From contig JAJDEH010000219.1 of assembly GCA_029259935.1 (NCBI GenBank), positions 1 to 33,639 of the forward strand: a DNA stretch of 33,639 nt, written 5' to 3'. Positions 17,980 through 26,539 of this stretch are shown one piece after another. Origin of the DNA: Planctomycetota bacterium. Lineage in GTDB: Bacteria > Planctomycetota > Planctomycetia > Pirellulales > Pirellulaceae. The position numbers and the translations under genes were made by a program. Numbering within the stretch: position 1 is the first letter of the stretch; each line of letters opens with the position of its first letter. Under the pieces are notes generated by a model. It searched no databases. It saw only the letters and a program-made list of their open reading frames with translations, and was not told the DNA's origin.

Positions 17980-18013
17980 AGAGAGTACAAGTAACGATTC
18001 TCTCAGCGAGAGG
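17980..18013 (+). promoter_or_regulatory. Possible alternative hairpins covering the ribosome site of the next gene
   Basis: The SD-like GAGAGG (18008-18013) can pair with the CTCTC just before it (18000-18004) around a 3-base loop. The same pyrimidine stretch can instead pair upstream with AGAGAGT (17980-17986), which would free the SD. The two structures exclude each other. The stems are short (5-7 bp), so this may be chance. Confidence 0.25.
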
Positions 18014-18021
18014 TTTTGTTG

Positions 18022-18537
18022 ATGGACGAGCTCGAACAATTTCTAAAGCAAGCGGCGGCGCGTCGAGCGCAGGGCCAAGGCGGTCAGCCGCAACGACGTC
18101 CGGCAGCCGCGCCGCAACCGCCCGTTCAGTTCATCGAGCCGGAGATTGTCGAACCCGAAATCCTCGATGTGCCGTCGGCGGATCCCTATGAAGCCAACCT
18201 GACTTCAGTTCCGTCGCGGCAGTTGCCGTCTTCCGCCAAGTTTCAGCAACGATCGGCTCAAATGGGCCAGCGCGAACAGTTGGCCGACGACATGATGGAG
18301 CAGCATCTCCACGACACGTTCGACCATGATGTCGGTTCACTCGCGGGGGGCTCCACGACCGTGGCCTCGTCCTATGACGAATCCGAGTATGCGGAAGAGG
18401 ACGTCACTCCGTATGTCAACGATGAAGTTTTTAAGCCGTTGGCCGACACGCTGATCGAAATGCTACGTAATCCAACCAGCATCCAGCACGCCATCATTCT
18501 GAATGAGGTTTTGCAGCGGCCCACCGACCGTTGGTAG
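18022..18537 (+). CDS. Small acidic Gln/Pro-rich protein downstream of floA, function unknown
   Basis: I chose the ATG at 18022 (171 residues), 8 bases after GAGAGG, over two in-frame TTG codons at 18016 and 18019 that sit too close to it. The N-terminus is a short amphipathic helix (MDELEQFLKQAAARRAQ), then a Gln/Pro/Ala-rich linker and an acidic, apparently disordered middle. The C-terminal 35 residues (FKPLADTLIEMLRNPTSIQH to the end) look like a folded helical motif that may be the conserved part. Its place 47 bp after floA suggests a link with the microdomain genes. I do not recognise a family with a known function. Confidence 0.75.
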   Translation: MDELEQFLKQAAARRAQGQGGQPQRRPAAAPQPPVQFIEPEIVEPEILDVPSADPYEANLTSVPSRQLPSSAKFQQRSAQMGQREQLADDMMEQHLHDTFDHDVGSLAGGSTTVASSYDESEYAEEDVTPYVNDEVFKPLADTLIEMLRNPTSIQHAIILNEVLQRPTDRW

Positions 18538-18641
18538 GCCGCGGGCCCTTTCGTGCTGTCATTCGAGCCATTAGATTAGGTCCTTGAGATCGCCATGGGC
18601 GGGATCATCTGGTTTGGAAAGAGTATAACGCGGAGATTGTC

Positions 18642-19556
18642 ATGGCTATGAATATCGCTCCCGGAGAAACAAAGATCGGCTGGATCGGCACCGGCGTGAT
18701 GGGTTTGAGCATGTGCGGGCATTTGATCGACAAAGGATTTTCCGCCACGGTTTACAGCCGGACCAAGAGCAAGGCCGATCCGCTGGTGGCCAAAGGTGCC
18801 TCGTGGGCGGACAGTCCCAAGGCGGTTGCTGAGCAGAGCGATGTGATTTTCGCTATCGTCGGATTTCCTCAAGACGTGCGCGAAGTTTTCCTCGGCGATA
18901 ACGGAGCACTCGCGGGCAGCAAGGCGGGCAACATCCTGGTCGACATGACGACGAGCGAGCCGTCGCTGGCCGTCGAAATCGCTGAGGCGGCGAAAGCCCA
19001 AGGCGTTCACAGCGTGGATGCTCCGGTGTCCGGCGGAGATGTCGGTGCCAAGGAAGCCCACCTGTCGATCATGATCGGCGGCGAAAAGGAAGTGGTCGAC
19101 GCACTCAATCCCTGTTGGGAAACGATGGGCAAGACGATCGTGCATCAAGGCGGCCCGGGTGCCGGCCAACACACCAAGATGGTCAATCAAACGCTGATCG
19201 CCACCAACATGGTCGGCGTTTGCGAAGCGTTGCTTTATGGTTACAAAGCGGGCTTGGATCTGCCGACCGTGATGGAGTCAGTCGGCTCGGGCGCGGCGGG
19301 CAGTTGGTCGCTATCCAACTTGGGTCCCCGGATCATCGACAACAATTTCGACCCCGGTTTCTTCGTCGAGCATTTCATCAAGGACATGGGCATCGCCTTG
19401 GATGAAGCGAAACGCATGCAACTCTCGTTGCCCGGTTTGGCGCTGGCTCATCAACTGTACCTCGCGCTGCAAGCCCAAGGCCACGGCCGCGACGGAACGC
19501 ACGCGTTGGAGTTGGCGCTGGCCTCGATGGCTGGCGTTGATTGGAAGACGCGTTGA
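18642..19556 (+). CDS. Beta-hydroxyacid dehydrogenase (3-hydroxyisobutyrate dehydrogenase family)
   Basis: A 304-residue NAD(P)-dependent oxidoreductase. The Rossmann motif GTGVMG is at 16-21. The YSRT after the second beta strand (38-41) resembles the NADP-preferring branch. The substrate motif [11 protein letters not shown] is at 126-136, and the catalytic Lys179 with Asn182 lies in [11 protein letters not shown]. The C-terminal helical domain has the length typical of the family. Members reduce or oxidise small beta-hydroxyacids such as 3-hydroxyisobutyrate, tartronate semialdehyde or succinate semialdehyde; the substrate is not decided here. GGAG lies 8 bases before the ATG at 18642; a second Met is at residue 3. 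It ends 12 bp from the convergent STN-domain gene. Confidence 0.9.
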   Translation: MAMNIAPGETKIGWIGTGVMGLSMCGHLIDKGFSATVYSRTKSKADPLVAKGASWADSPKAVAEQSDVIFAIVGFPQDVREVFLGDNGALAGSKAGNILVDMTTSEPSLAVEIAEAAKAQGVHSVDAPVSGGDVGAKEAHLSIMIGGEKEVVDALNPCWETMGKTIVHQGGPGAGQHTKMVNQTLIATNMVGVCEALLYGYKAGLDLPTVMESVGSGAAGSWSLSNLGPRIIDNNFDPGFFVEHFIKDMGIALDEAKRMQLSLPGLALAHQLYLALQAQGHGRDGTHALELALASMAGVDWKTR

Positions 19557-19568
19557 CGGTCTGGCTGA

Positions 19569-20579
19569 CTAATCAATATTAATTCCCCAACATTTTGTAG
19601 TCTCGGTCTTATTAGCTGACGGGTGTTGCCTTGGCTCGATCGCCTTTAAGCCTACGAGAACTTCATGCACTTGGTCATGAGCGGTTTGAATGTGTCTCAC
19701 GACAATCGACTTGGCCTTGCCACGGATGAAGGTTGGCTTCTTGCGGCTAACGTGATCGAAATCGACGACATCGCGCAGAAGTGACGCCAACTGATCGAGT
19801 TGCTCAGCCGCCGGACCGGAAACGGGGTAGACCTTCGTATAGACTATGTTGTCCTTCAGCGCGGCTTCGGCCCGTTCGGCCTGCTGCTTGCGAGCCTCGC
19901 GATCCATTTTTCTCATTTGTTCCAACGTCTCGGCGATGCTGTCGTGCCCCTTTTCTGTTTGCGAAACGACAAGGGCAAATTTATCCGCATCGATTGATCC
20001 AGCGCCGCCAACGACGTCCCAGCTATCGGGCACCACGGTGACTTGGATAACTTCAATCAGATTGCTGTAGTTTGACGGATATCCACTGGGTGAGTAAACA
20101 AGTGGTTGGTGGCCGGCCTCGGGAACTACCAGGTCGCGAATGCCGTAAACCCTAGTGATTAGATTGGCATCGGCCTCTTCGAAGGTGGTGATAATCAGCG
20201 ACTCGTCATCAATTCTATAAGTCAATTCCAATTCGCTAAGCACGATCCGCAGCGCCGACTTGAGCGAAATGTTTTGAATCTTGCGCGTGATCGGTGTGTC
20301 CGGGGAAATTCCGACAACGTCCAGCGCCCTGACGTCCAATTCGACGTTGATGTGAAGCGCGGACTCGATGTTCTCGGCCACCTGACTCAGCGGCATTTCG
20401 TTGGCATCCAATTGAATCGGCTTTTGCAACGCAACGCGAATTTCGGCCTCCTTTTCTGATTTGCTAAGGGGCTTGCCCCCTTCCAGAACGCGAAATTCCT
20501 GTGCGGACGCGCCGGCAATCACACCGACAATTGAACAAAGAAAGGAAGTTACCAATAACGCCGGAGGGTGTAGTCGCAT
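19569..20579 (-). CDS. Exported protein with STN/secretin-type N-terminal domain
   Basis: I chose the start at 20579 (336 residues), where GGAGAAG precedes the ATG and MRLHPPALLVTSFLCSIVGV forms a signal peptide; the frame runs back to 20636 without one. After the cleavage site, residues about 70-155 look like an STN (secretin and TonB N-terminal short) domain: MPLSQVAENIESALHINVEL, then LKSALRIVLSELELTYRIDD and LIITTFEEA. The remainder is mixed alpha/beta with a Lys/Arg/Glu-rich helix and no secretin pore domain. Similar stand-alone STN proteins are common in planctomycetes, but their role is unknown. Likely periplasmic. Confidence 0.75.
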   Translation of the reverse strand: MRLHPPALLVTSFLCSIVGVIAGASAQEFRVLEGGKPLSKSEKEAEIRVALQKPIQLDANEMPLSQVAENIESALHINVELDVRALDVVGISPDTPITRKIQNISLKSALRIVLSELELTYRIDDESLIITTFEEADANLITRVYGIRDLVVPEAGHQPLVYSPSGYPSNYSNLIEVIQVTVVPDSWDVVGGAGSIDADKFALVVSQTEKGHDSIAETLEQMRKMDREARKQQAERAEAALKDNIVYTKVYPVSGPAAEQLDQLASLLRDVVDFDHVSRKKPTFIRGKAKSIVVRHIQTAHDQVHEVLVGLKAIEPRQHPSANKTETTKCWGINID

Positions 20580-20759
20580 AGCTGCTTCTCCGCCAACAAA
20601 GCCCCTGTTGGCCGCGCAAAAAGAATAGAATTTCATGGCCCTCGCACGGACTTAGTTTATCAGGTTGCGAGTTGAAAAGGCAACTACGCTCGAAACCGGT
20701 TCGTTGTTGCGGCGGAGCCAGTGTGATGTCCATCGGTTAAACCAGTTGGGCGTGTCGGC

Positions 20760-21575
20760 TCACCAGAAGCGCAATACTTGCGCAAAGCAGAGCGGCAAGG
20801 CGATCGCGGTGGCGAAGCCCATGTAATAACTTTTGCGTTGTCGTGAACAGCTCGGGCTGTCGCGCAGTTCCTTGCAGGCCCGATAGTAGGCCAGGGCGGT
20901 CATCCACGGAGTGAGCCCCAAAAGCCCCAGGCCGTAAGCTCGCACGATGCCTAGGCAAGACGGAATCACGAGTAAGATCGCGAAGGTCACCGAGAGCAGG
21001 ATGCCGAACTCCAGGGCACCCGCGAAAAAACCCGCGTGCTTGTGCATGCTGCGGCCGAACATCAGCCACGCCGACATCAAGATGACTTGCAACCCGATAA
21101 TGAAATAGAGCGAAACGCTGTAAGGGTAGAGTTCCACGTCGCTCCATTGCATGTGGCTACCGCCGAATGCGGACCATGCCTCATCAACCACTCCTGGCGA
21201 AGTGTGCAGCAACCCGGGATCGAAGACGAAGCAAACGATCGGCATGAACACGCCCCAAATCAGGTTGACCAACATCCTGCGCCGGGACTTGGCGTGGGGC
21301 GGCGTCCATGGGTGGTCCAAGGCTATTGTGACGGCGGCCGCGAACAGGAACGAGACTAACGCACCGAAGATTCCCAGAGTGCGGAACAGTCCCAATAATA
21401 CCGCGAAAACCGTCACCGAAATCAGCAGCGTCCGCATTCCAAACTGCGGCCGCGAGACGCCAAGGCCGGGCAGAAAATCGCCGCTTGGCTGCCGTTCGCC
21501 GGGTGCCGATTCGACCATGTCGTGGCCGTCTGCCGCGGCATCCGTGATGGCGTCTGTCACGTGGTCGGTGGACAT
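20760..21575 (-). CDS. Multipass membrane protein, function unknown
   Basis: I chose the Met at 21575 (271 residues): the frame extends to 21818, but that part overlaps the divergent aroH start and lacks protein character. After about 45 polar residues come a planctomycete-style motif FGMRTLLISVTVFAVLLGLF and about six to seven further hydrophobic helices. The phrase FGMRTLL followed by a hydrophobic helix is seen in many planctomycete membrane proteins of unknown role. It lies downstream of, and divergent to, aroH, with 94 bp between them. Confidence 0.7.
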   Translation of the reverse strand: MSTDHVTDAITDAAADGHDMVESAPGERQPSGDFLPGLGVSRPQFGMRTLLISVTVFAVLLGLFRTLGIFGALVSFLFAAAVTIALDHPWTPPHAKSRRRMLVNLIWGVFMPIVCFVFDPGLLHTSPGVVDEAWSAFGGSHMQWSDVELYPYSVSLYFIIGLQVILMSAWLMFGRSMHKHAGFFAGALEFGILLSVTFAILLVIPSCLGIVRAYGLGLLGLTPWMTALAYYRACKELRDSPSCSRQRKSYYMGFATAIALPLCFAQVLRFW

Positions 21576-21669
21576 CGGGCGAACTCCCACACTTTCGAGT
21601 CGGTACTTCCTAAGATATGCTACTCCTATTCGTCCAATAGCAAAACAATTTGGTTGAGGCTGGTGAAAG

Positions 21670-22128
21670 ATGCCGTGTCGCGGAGTTCGTGGAGCCACCA
21701 CCGTCGAATCGGATTCTCGCGACGAGATTCTGATCGAGACTCGCAATTTGCTGGCTCTGATGATTCGTTTGAACGGGATCGAACCCGAGGATGTCGCCAG
21801 CGCCATCTTCAGCGCCACGCGCGACTTGCATAGCGAGTTTCCAGCGCTGGCCGCCCGTCAGTTGGGCTGGCTTGAAGTCCCACTGCTGTGTACTCATGAA
21901 ATGGAAGTGGCCGGGGCACTGCCGTTCTGCATTCGCATTTTGATCAACTGGAATACCGACAAGAAGCAGTCCGACATCACGCATATCTATATCAAGGAAG
22001 CGCGCCGGCTACGGCCCGACCAGTCCAAGTTGCCAGCGGTCGATTTTGAAGAATTGGAAAGTTGGATTGCGGAACAAATGGCGGGCCTGGCCCAGGACGA
22101 GACAGTGCCTCGAACCAATTCGAGCTAA
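21670..22128 (+). CDS. aroH: Monofunctional chorismate mutase, AroH type
   Basis: A 152-residue protein matching the trimeric AroH-class chorismate mutase, which converts chorismate to prephenate for Phe/Tyr synthesis in the cytoplasm. Recognisable parts are [10 protein letters not shown] (4-13), [12 protein letters not shown] (56-67), CTHEMEV (74-80), CIRI (87-90) and [13 protein letters not shown] (105-117). The Bacillus active-site residues Arg7, Arg63, Cys75, Glu78, Arg90, Tyr108 and Arg116 correspond to Arg7, Arg63, Cys74, Glu77, Arg89, Tyr107 and Arg115 here. The protein is about 25 residues longer than the Bacillus enzyme at its C-terminus. Its last eight codons or so and its stop codon come from the first unit of the 110-bp tandem repeat. 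GGTGAAAG precedes the ATG. Confidence 0.95.
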   Translation: MPCRGVRGATTVESDSRDEILIETRNLLALMIRLNGIEPEDVASAIFSATRDLHSEFPALAARQLGWLEVPLLCTHEMEVAGALPFCIRILINWNTDKKQSDITHIYIKEARRLRPDQSKLPAVDFEELESWIAEQMAGLAQDETVPRTNSS

Positions 22129-22450
22129 CGCTCGGACTTAGTTACCCGCTCCCGCTGGTCGCTAGACTTGCCGAGGATATAGACATCGTTCCACAATCGC
22201 GACTCAGCGAGGCAGGGCCTCGAACCAATTCGAGCTAGCGCTCGGACTTAGTTACCCGCTCCCGTTGGTCGCTAGACTTGTCGAGGATATAGACATCGTT
22301 CCACAATCGCGACTCAGTGAGGCAGTGCCTCGAACCAATTCGAGCTAACGCTCGGACTTAATTACCCGCTCCCGCTGGTCGCTAGACTTGTCGAGGATAT
22401 TGATATCGTTCCACAATCGCGACTCAGTGAGACAGTGCCTCGGACTAATG
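22102..22450 (+). repeat. 110-bp tandem repeat array (three full units and a partial fourth)
   Basis: Units restart at about 22102, 22212, 22322 and 22432 with an exact 110-bp period and only a few substitutions between them. Each unit begins GCCTCGAACCAATTCGAGC. It can form either CTCGAA-CCAA-TTCGAG or the overlapping CGAGC-TAAC-GCTCG. Copy 2 differs in the second hairpin only in the loop (TAGC), leaving the stem intact. The array spans the aroH stop and ends 16 bp before the rhomboid gene. The period is not a multiple of three and there are no unique spacers, so it is neither coding nor CRISPR. Confidence 0.92.
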
Positions 22451-22466
22451 CGGGCTCCGCTGCCTG

Positions 22467-23741
22467 ATGTTCATTCCTTATAACACCGAAGCTCCGCTTT
22501 ACCATTGGCCCATCGGTACGTTGGCCATGATCGGCGTGAATGTGCTGGTCAGTGCCGCCTGCTTGACGTTGTTCCTCAATAACGAAGAGCTACATACTTG
22601 GGTCTACGAGGCGTTTTCTCTGTCTCGCGGCAGTGGCTTGCGGCCGTGGCAATGGGTGACCTCGAACTTCATGCACGCCGGGCCGTTGCATCTACTGGGA
22701 AACATGGTTTGGCTGTGGAGTTTTGGATTGGTCGTCGAAGGAAAGATTGGTTGGAAAAAGTTTCTGGCGATCTTCTTCAGTATCGGCGTCGTGCAGTGTG
22801 CCATCGAGCAAACCTTGATGCTGTTCAGCGAACCGAACAGTTCGATGGGGGCGTCGTCGATCATTTTCGGCTTGCTGGTCATGGCTCTTGTGTGGGCACC
22901 CTTTGAAGAGATGGAGTGCTTTGTTCTTTTCTTCTATCGCGTCTACCTATTTAGAATGAAAGTTTTGGGCGTGGTGGGAATCTCTCTGATCATGAATTTC
23001 ATGATGCTGGCTTTCATGGATGGGTCGTTGGGAACGGCGGCGCTGCATTTGATGGGCGCGGGGTTGGGTCTGGTGCCGGCGATCGTGATGTTGAGAACGA
23101 AATGGGTCGACTGCGAGGGCCAAGATATCTTTTCGTGGCCAGACGCCGCCAGCCCTCCGGATCCGCACGCCGACTTGGAGGCGGAAGCACAAGAACTGTT
23201 GCGCGCGGCGCGGGAAGCTCGCGCACAGGGCGACACGGCGGCCAGCAGTTCTTATTCGCCGTCGTCAGCCGTGTCTGTCTCGGCGGGCAGTGTCCCGCTG
23301 ACGCCTCCGCCAGGCGCGACGCCGTTAGCACCGCCGCCAGGTTCCATTCCGGACAATGCGCTGACACGAGTCCGTGCCGCCCTGGCTGCCGGCGAAGTCG
23401 GCCAGGCCGCTCAGATTCATTTGCAGTGCGCCAACACGGATCCGCTCTGGCGCCTTCCGGAACAAGAGTTGTTGGCGATCATCTCCGGCTTGGTGCAACG
23501 CAGGATGTGGTCCGAATCGGTGACGATGATGAAACAGTATCTCCAGCACTATTTTCAGCGTGAAACGCAAGTGCGTCTCAAGCTGGCGCAGATCTACATC
23601 AAGGTCGGAAAGAAACCGGCCCAAGCCCTGCAAGTGCTAGAGCCGATCAACGAAAACCTGATCGACCCCAACGAAGCAGGCCAAGTGCAACTATTAAGGC
23701 AACACGCCACCGCTGCACTCGCCGCTCGGAAACAAACCTAG
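22467..23741 (+). CDS. Rhomboid-family intramembrane serine protease with C-terminal helical extension
   Basis: A 424-residue protein. Residues 1-210 form the rhomboid membrane core: WQWVTSNFMHAGPLHLLGNM (61-80) includes the conserved HxxxN motif at His75 and Asn79. The catalytic serine lies in SMGASSIIFG (126-135), where the usual GxSG reads GASS, so Ser130 is the nucleophile, and His194 (ALHLMGAGLG) completes the dyad. These proteases cleave transmembrane helices of other proteins. Residues about 225-300 are a Pro/Ser/Ala linker and 305-424 a helical TPR-like region, both probably cytoplasmic. The start follows the tandem repeat array closely, so the repeats may be transcribed as its leader or as the aroH 3' end. 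Confidence 0.88.
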   Translation: MFIPYNTEAPLYHWPIGTLAMIGVNVLVSAACLTLFLNNEELHTWVYEAFSLSRGSGLRPWQWVTSNFMHAGPLHLLGNMVWLWSFGLVVEGKIGWKKFLAIFFSIGVVQCAIEQTLMLFSEPNSSMGASSIIFGLLVMALVWAPFEEMECFVLFFYRVYLFRMKVLGVVGISLIMNFMMLAFMDGSLGTAALHLMGAGLGLVPAIVMLRTKWVDCEGQDIFSWPDAASPPDPHADLEAEAQELLRAAREARAQGDTAASSSYSPSSAVSVSAGSVPLTPPPGATPLAPPPGSIPDNALTRVRAALAAGEVGQAAQIHLQCANTDPLWRLPEQELLAIISGLVQRRMWSESVTMMKQYLQHYFQRETQVRLKLAQIYIKVGKKPAQALQVLEPINENLIDPNEAGQVQLLRQHATAALAARKQT

Positions 23742-23769
23742 AGAACAGGTTGCCGAGTCCATCCCAATA

Positions 23770-23867
23770 GTAGGCCGGACCGAGGAGCGAAGCGACGACG
23801 TTCCGGCATCCACGATTCCATGGAAAACTGGGACTGCCGGAGCAGCGTTTCGCTCGATCCGACCTAC
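23770..23867. repeat. 98-bp REP pair with GTAG-type heads, copy 2
   Basis: The left hairpin begins with GTAGGCCGGACC and closes with GTTCCGGC. The right hairpin, read on the minus strand, begins with GTAGGTCGGATC and closes with CTCCGGC. The same sequence and layout occur at 4961-5058. It lies between the convergent ends of the rhomboid and amidase genes. Confidence 0.85.
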
Positions 23868-23881
23868 GCGTCACTCGGTCG

Positions 23882-25300
23882 CTACTCGGCTACTTGCGGT
23901 TTTCGTTTCCAAAACTCCGTGGCTTGCTGGAAGGCGTAGGCTAGTTGCAGCACGCCGAAATCGTCTTGGTGTCGGCCCACGATTTGGATGCCCACCGGCA
24001 GGCCGTCGTCGGTGAAGCCGCACGGAACCGAAATGGACGGCAAACCGGTGACGGTGATGTAGTAACAGGATTTCATCCAGTCGATATAGGTCGCCAACTT
24101 CTGGCCATTGATCTCGTCGATGTATCTCTTTTGAATGTCGAAGGGCGGCACTTGGCTGACGGGAAAGATCATGAATTCGTGGTCGACCATGAAGCGGCGC
24201 ACGCGGTCGTACAGGCGAGTGCGTTTGAGTTCCACGCGAGAGAGTTGCGGACCGGTTAGTTTTTGGCCCTCTTCGGCGTTCCAGATGATGGTCTCCTTGA
24301 GCTGATCGCGATGCTTCTCTATTAGGTCGCGGAATTTTAGTTCGAACGCCCACGCTCGCCAGGCTTTGAAGATCTCGTCGGCGTCGTCGAAATTGGGCTG
24401 GCCGTCGATCACTTCGCAGCCCAGCGACTGGAACGTCGATCGTTGCGCGTCCATGACCGCAGTGACCGCCGTATCGACGGGAACGCCGCCGAGGTCGGCG
24501 CTCCAGGCGATCTTGGTGCCGCGAAAATCTCGTTCCAGCGGTTCGGCGAACTGGCGGCCCGCTTCGGCGATGGAAATGGGAACTCGTTCGTCGGGGCCCG
24601 CGATGGCGGATAGCATCAGAGCCGCATCTTCGACCGTCCGCGCCATCGGACCTTGCACGGAAATGGGAAACCAGCCAAGTTCGACCGGCCACGCCGGAAC
24701 ACGCCCCGGTGAAGTGCGAAAGCCAACGACGTTGCAGAAGTTGGCCGGATTGCGGAGCGAGCCGCCCGTGTCGCTGCCGTCGGCGATCGGCAACATGCCG
24801 CAGGCCAGCGCCACCGCCGCGCCACCGCTGCTGCCGCCGCATGTCTTTGTTTGGTCGTATGGATTGGGCGTCTCGCCGAAGACTTCGTTGTAGGTCTGCG
24901 AACCGGCACCGAATTCGGGCGTGTTCGTTTTGCCGATCGTAATCGCGCCGCCCTGCTTGAGCCGCTCGACAATGAGCGCATCCTGCTGAGGAACAAAATC
25001 TTTATATATAGGCGATCCAAATGTCGTGCGAATTCCCTTGGTGATGATCAGGTCCTTATGGGCAACCGGCAGTCCATGCAAGGGACCGACGTCTTCACCG
25101 CCGGCTTGCCGTTCGTCGGCCGCCGCCGCTTGTTTTAGCGCCTGGTCCGGCAGCAACGTGACGATCGCGTTCACTTGCGGATTGACACGATCGATCTGTT
25201 CCAGGTGCGCTTCCATGACTTCGCGCGCGGACAGTTCGCGGTCGCGAATCAGGCGAGCTAATTCCGTGGCGCGAAGAAAGCAAATGTCTCGGGTCGACAT
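23882..25300 (-). CDS. Amidase signature family enzyme (GatA-like)
   Basis: I chose the Met at 25300 (472 residues, MSTRDICFLRATELARLIRD); the frame runs back to 25426 through Thr-rich sequence unlike a protein start. The Ser-cisSer-Lys triad of the family is complete: Lys82 in VAHKDLI, the cis-Ser in GGSSGG (155-160) and the nucleophile Ser181 in GSDTGGSLRNPA. Amidases of this type hydrolyse carboxamides, and GatA is the glutaminase subunit of Glu-tRNA(Gln) amidotransferase. No gatB or gatC is nearby and the C-terminal part (GFTDDGLPVGIQIVGRHQDD) fits stand-alone amidases, so GatA is less likely. No signal peptide is seen. Confidence 0.88.
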   Translation of the reverse strand: MSTRDICFLRATELARLIRDRELSAREVMEAHLEQIDRVNPQVNAIVTLLPDQALKQAAAADERQAGGEDVGPLHGLPVAHKDLIITKGIRTTFGSPIYKDFVPQQDALIVERLKQGGAITIGKTNTPEFGAGSQTYNEVFGETPNPYDQTKTCGGSSGGAAVALACGMLPIADGSDTGGSLRNPANFCNVVGFRTSPGRVPAWPVELGWFPISVQGPMARTVEDAALMLSAIAGPDERVPISIAEAGRQFAEPLERDFRGTKIAWSADLGGVPVDTAVTAVMDAQRSTFQSLGCEVIDGQPNFDDADEIFKAWRAWAFELKFRDLIEKHRDQLKETIIWNAEEGQKLTGPQLSRVELKRTRLYDRVRRFMVDHEFMIFPVSQVPPFDIQKRYIDEINGQKLATYIDWMKSCYYITVTGLPSISVPCGFTDDGLPVGIQIVGRHQDDFGVLQLAYAFQQATEFWKRKPQVAE

Positions 25301-25472
25301 GTGGCGGTCCTTGTACTTCTCAAAGGTGACAGGGGTGACGGGTGTTCGTAAAGCCGGGCATCGCTGCGTTGCTAAATTCAGTGTTGTCAAAGTCTGCGTT
25401 GTTAACTGTAAAACCAGAATCGACACAGTATACTGAAACTTTTGCGGTTACGAGCCAACAAGGAATACTCAC

Positions 25473-26441
25473 ATGCGGCTTGCCACGGTCCTCAACCCGG
25501 AATCAGACATCAATCTTCGACTGGCCAGCCAGACCGGCGCGACCGATCTCGTCATTCGCTACCCGGGCCGTGGACTCGACGCCTTGGAATCCGCCAAGCA
25601 ACGCATTGAACCCTACGGGCTGAAAGTTTGCGCGATCGAAGGCTACTTGCCGATCGAGAACATCATCCTTGGCAATCAAGCCCGCGAGGCCGAGATCGAA
25701 GAGATGATCGAATTGGTGCGGAACATGGCGGCGGCAAATATCCCGGTGCTGTGTTACAACTTCATGGCGGGAACCGATTGGGTCCGCACGTCGCTTGACA
25801 CGCAAGATCGGGGCGGCGCTTTGGTTACGGCATTCGACCTGGGCCACGTCGACGCGGCGGTTTCACTCGAAAACGTCGACGACCGCGACGCCTCGACGAC
25901 GTCGATACAAGTGGATGCCATCACCGCCGACCAGCTTTGGGATAACCTCGAATACTTTCTGAAGAGAGTCGTTCCCGTGGCGGAAGAGTACGACATCGCG
26001 CTGGCCATGCATCCCGACGACCCGCCACTCGACGAACTGCTGGGACGAGCACGCATCATGAACCGTATCGAATCGTTCGAGCGTCTTGTTTCGTTGGTCC
26101 CCAGCCCCAGCAATGGGATTTGTTTTTGCCAAGGCACCTTCGCGGAGATCGGGGTCGACATACCCGAGACGATCCGGCGACTGGGCCCGCACATTCGCTA
26201 CGTACACTTTCGGGATATTCGCGGCACGCGTGAAAATTTTGTTGAGACCTTTCACGACAACGGAAAGACCGACATGCCCGAGGCGTTTCGAGCCTATCGA
26301 GAAGTCGGCTTTGACGGCCCGATCCGCCCCGATCACGTTCCGCAACTCGTCGGCGAGGAAGATGGCGAACCGGGCTACACCATGCTCGGGCGACTCTACG
26401 CCTACGGTTACATCCGGGGGTTGATGCAGGCGATCGGCTAG
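25473..26441 (+). CDS. uxuA: Mannonate dehydratase
   Basis: A 322-residue TIM-barrel protein matching UxuA, which dehydrates D-mannonate to 2-keto-3-deoxygluconate in hexuronate catabolism. The metal ligands of the family can be placed at His180 (AMHPDDPP), Cys219 (ICFCQG), His245 (YVHFRD) and Asp287 (RPDHVP). RDIRGTRENFVETFHDNGKT (248-267) is also typical. It is shorter than E. coli UxuA (about 394), as in a short subfamily seen in other bacteria. AAGGA precedes the ATG. A TATACT at 25429-25434 could be the -10 of its promoter, but I find no good -35 at the right distance. It is divergent from the amidase. No other uronate-pathway gene is in the window. Confidence 0.9.
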   Translation: MRLATVLNPESDINLRLASQTGATDLVIRYPGRGLDALESAKQRIEPYGLKVCAIEGYLPIENIILGNQAREAEIEEMIELVRNMAAANIPVLCYNFMAGTDWVRTSLDTQDRGGALVTAFDLGHVDAAVSLENVDDRDASTTSIQVDAITADQLWDNLEYFLKRVVPVAEEYDIALAMHPDDPPLDELLGRARIMNRIESFERLVSLVPSPSNGICFCQGTFAEIGVDIPETIRRLGPHIRYVHFRDIRGTRENFVETFHDNGKTDMPEAFRAYREVGFDGPIRPDHVPQLVGEEDGEPGYTMLGRLYAYGYIRGLMQAIG

Positions 26442-26539
26442 CGGTTAATCTTTCGCACTGCGTCACCGATTTGAACCGAAGTCCGGTGGGCAAGACGCGT
26501 GACCCACTCACGAACATACTCCCAGCCTTTTTCGACCAA

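Noticed and set aside
21576..21818. N-terminal extension of the membrane protein gene at 20760
   Set aside because: It would overlap the start of aroH on the other strand and lacks protein-like sequence; the Met at 21575 is the better start.
22102..22450. Tandem array considered as CRISPR or as a tRNA cluster
   Set aside because: Whole 110-bp units repeat without variable spacers, and no cloverleaf or tRNA T-arm motif is present.
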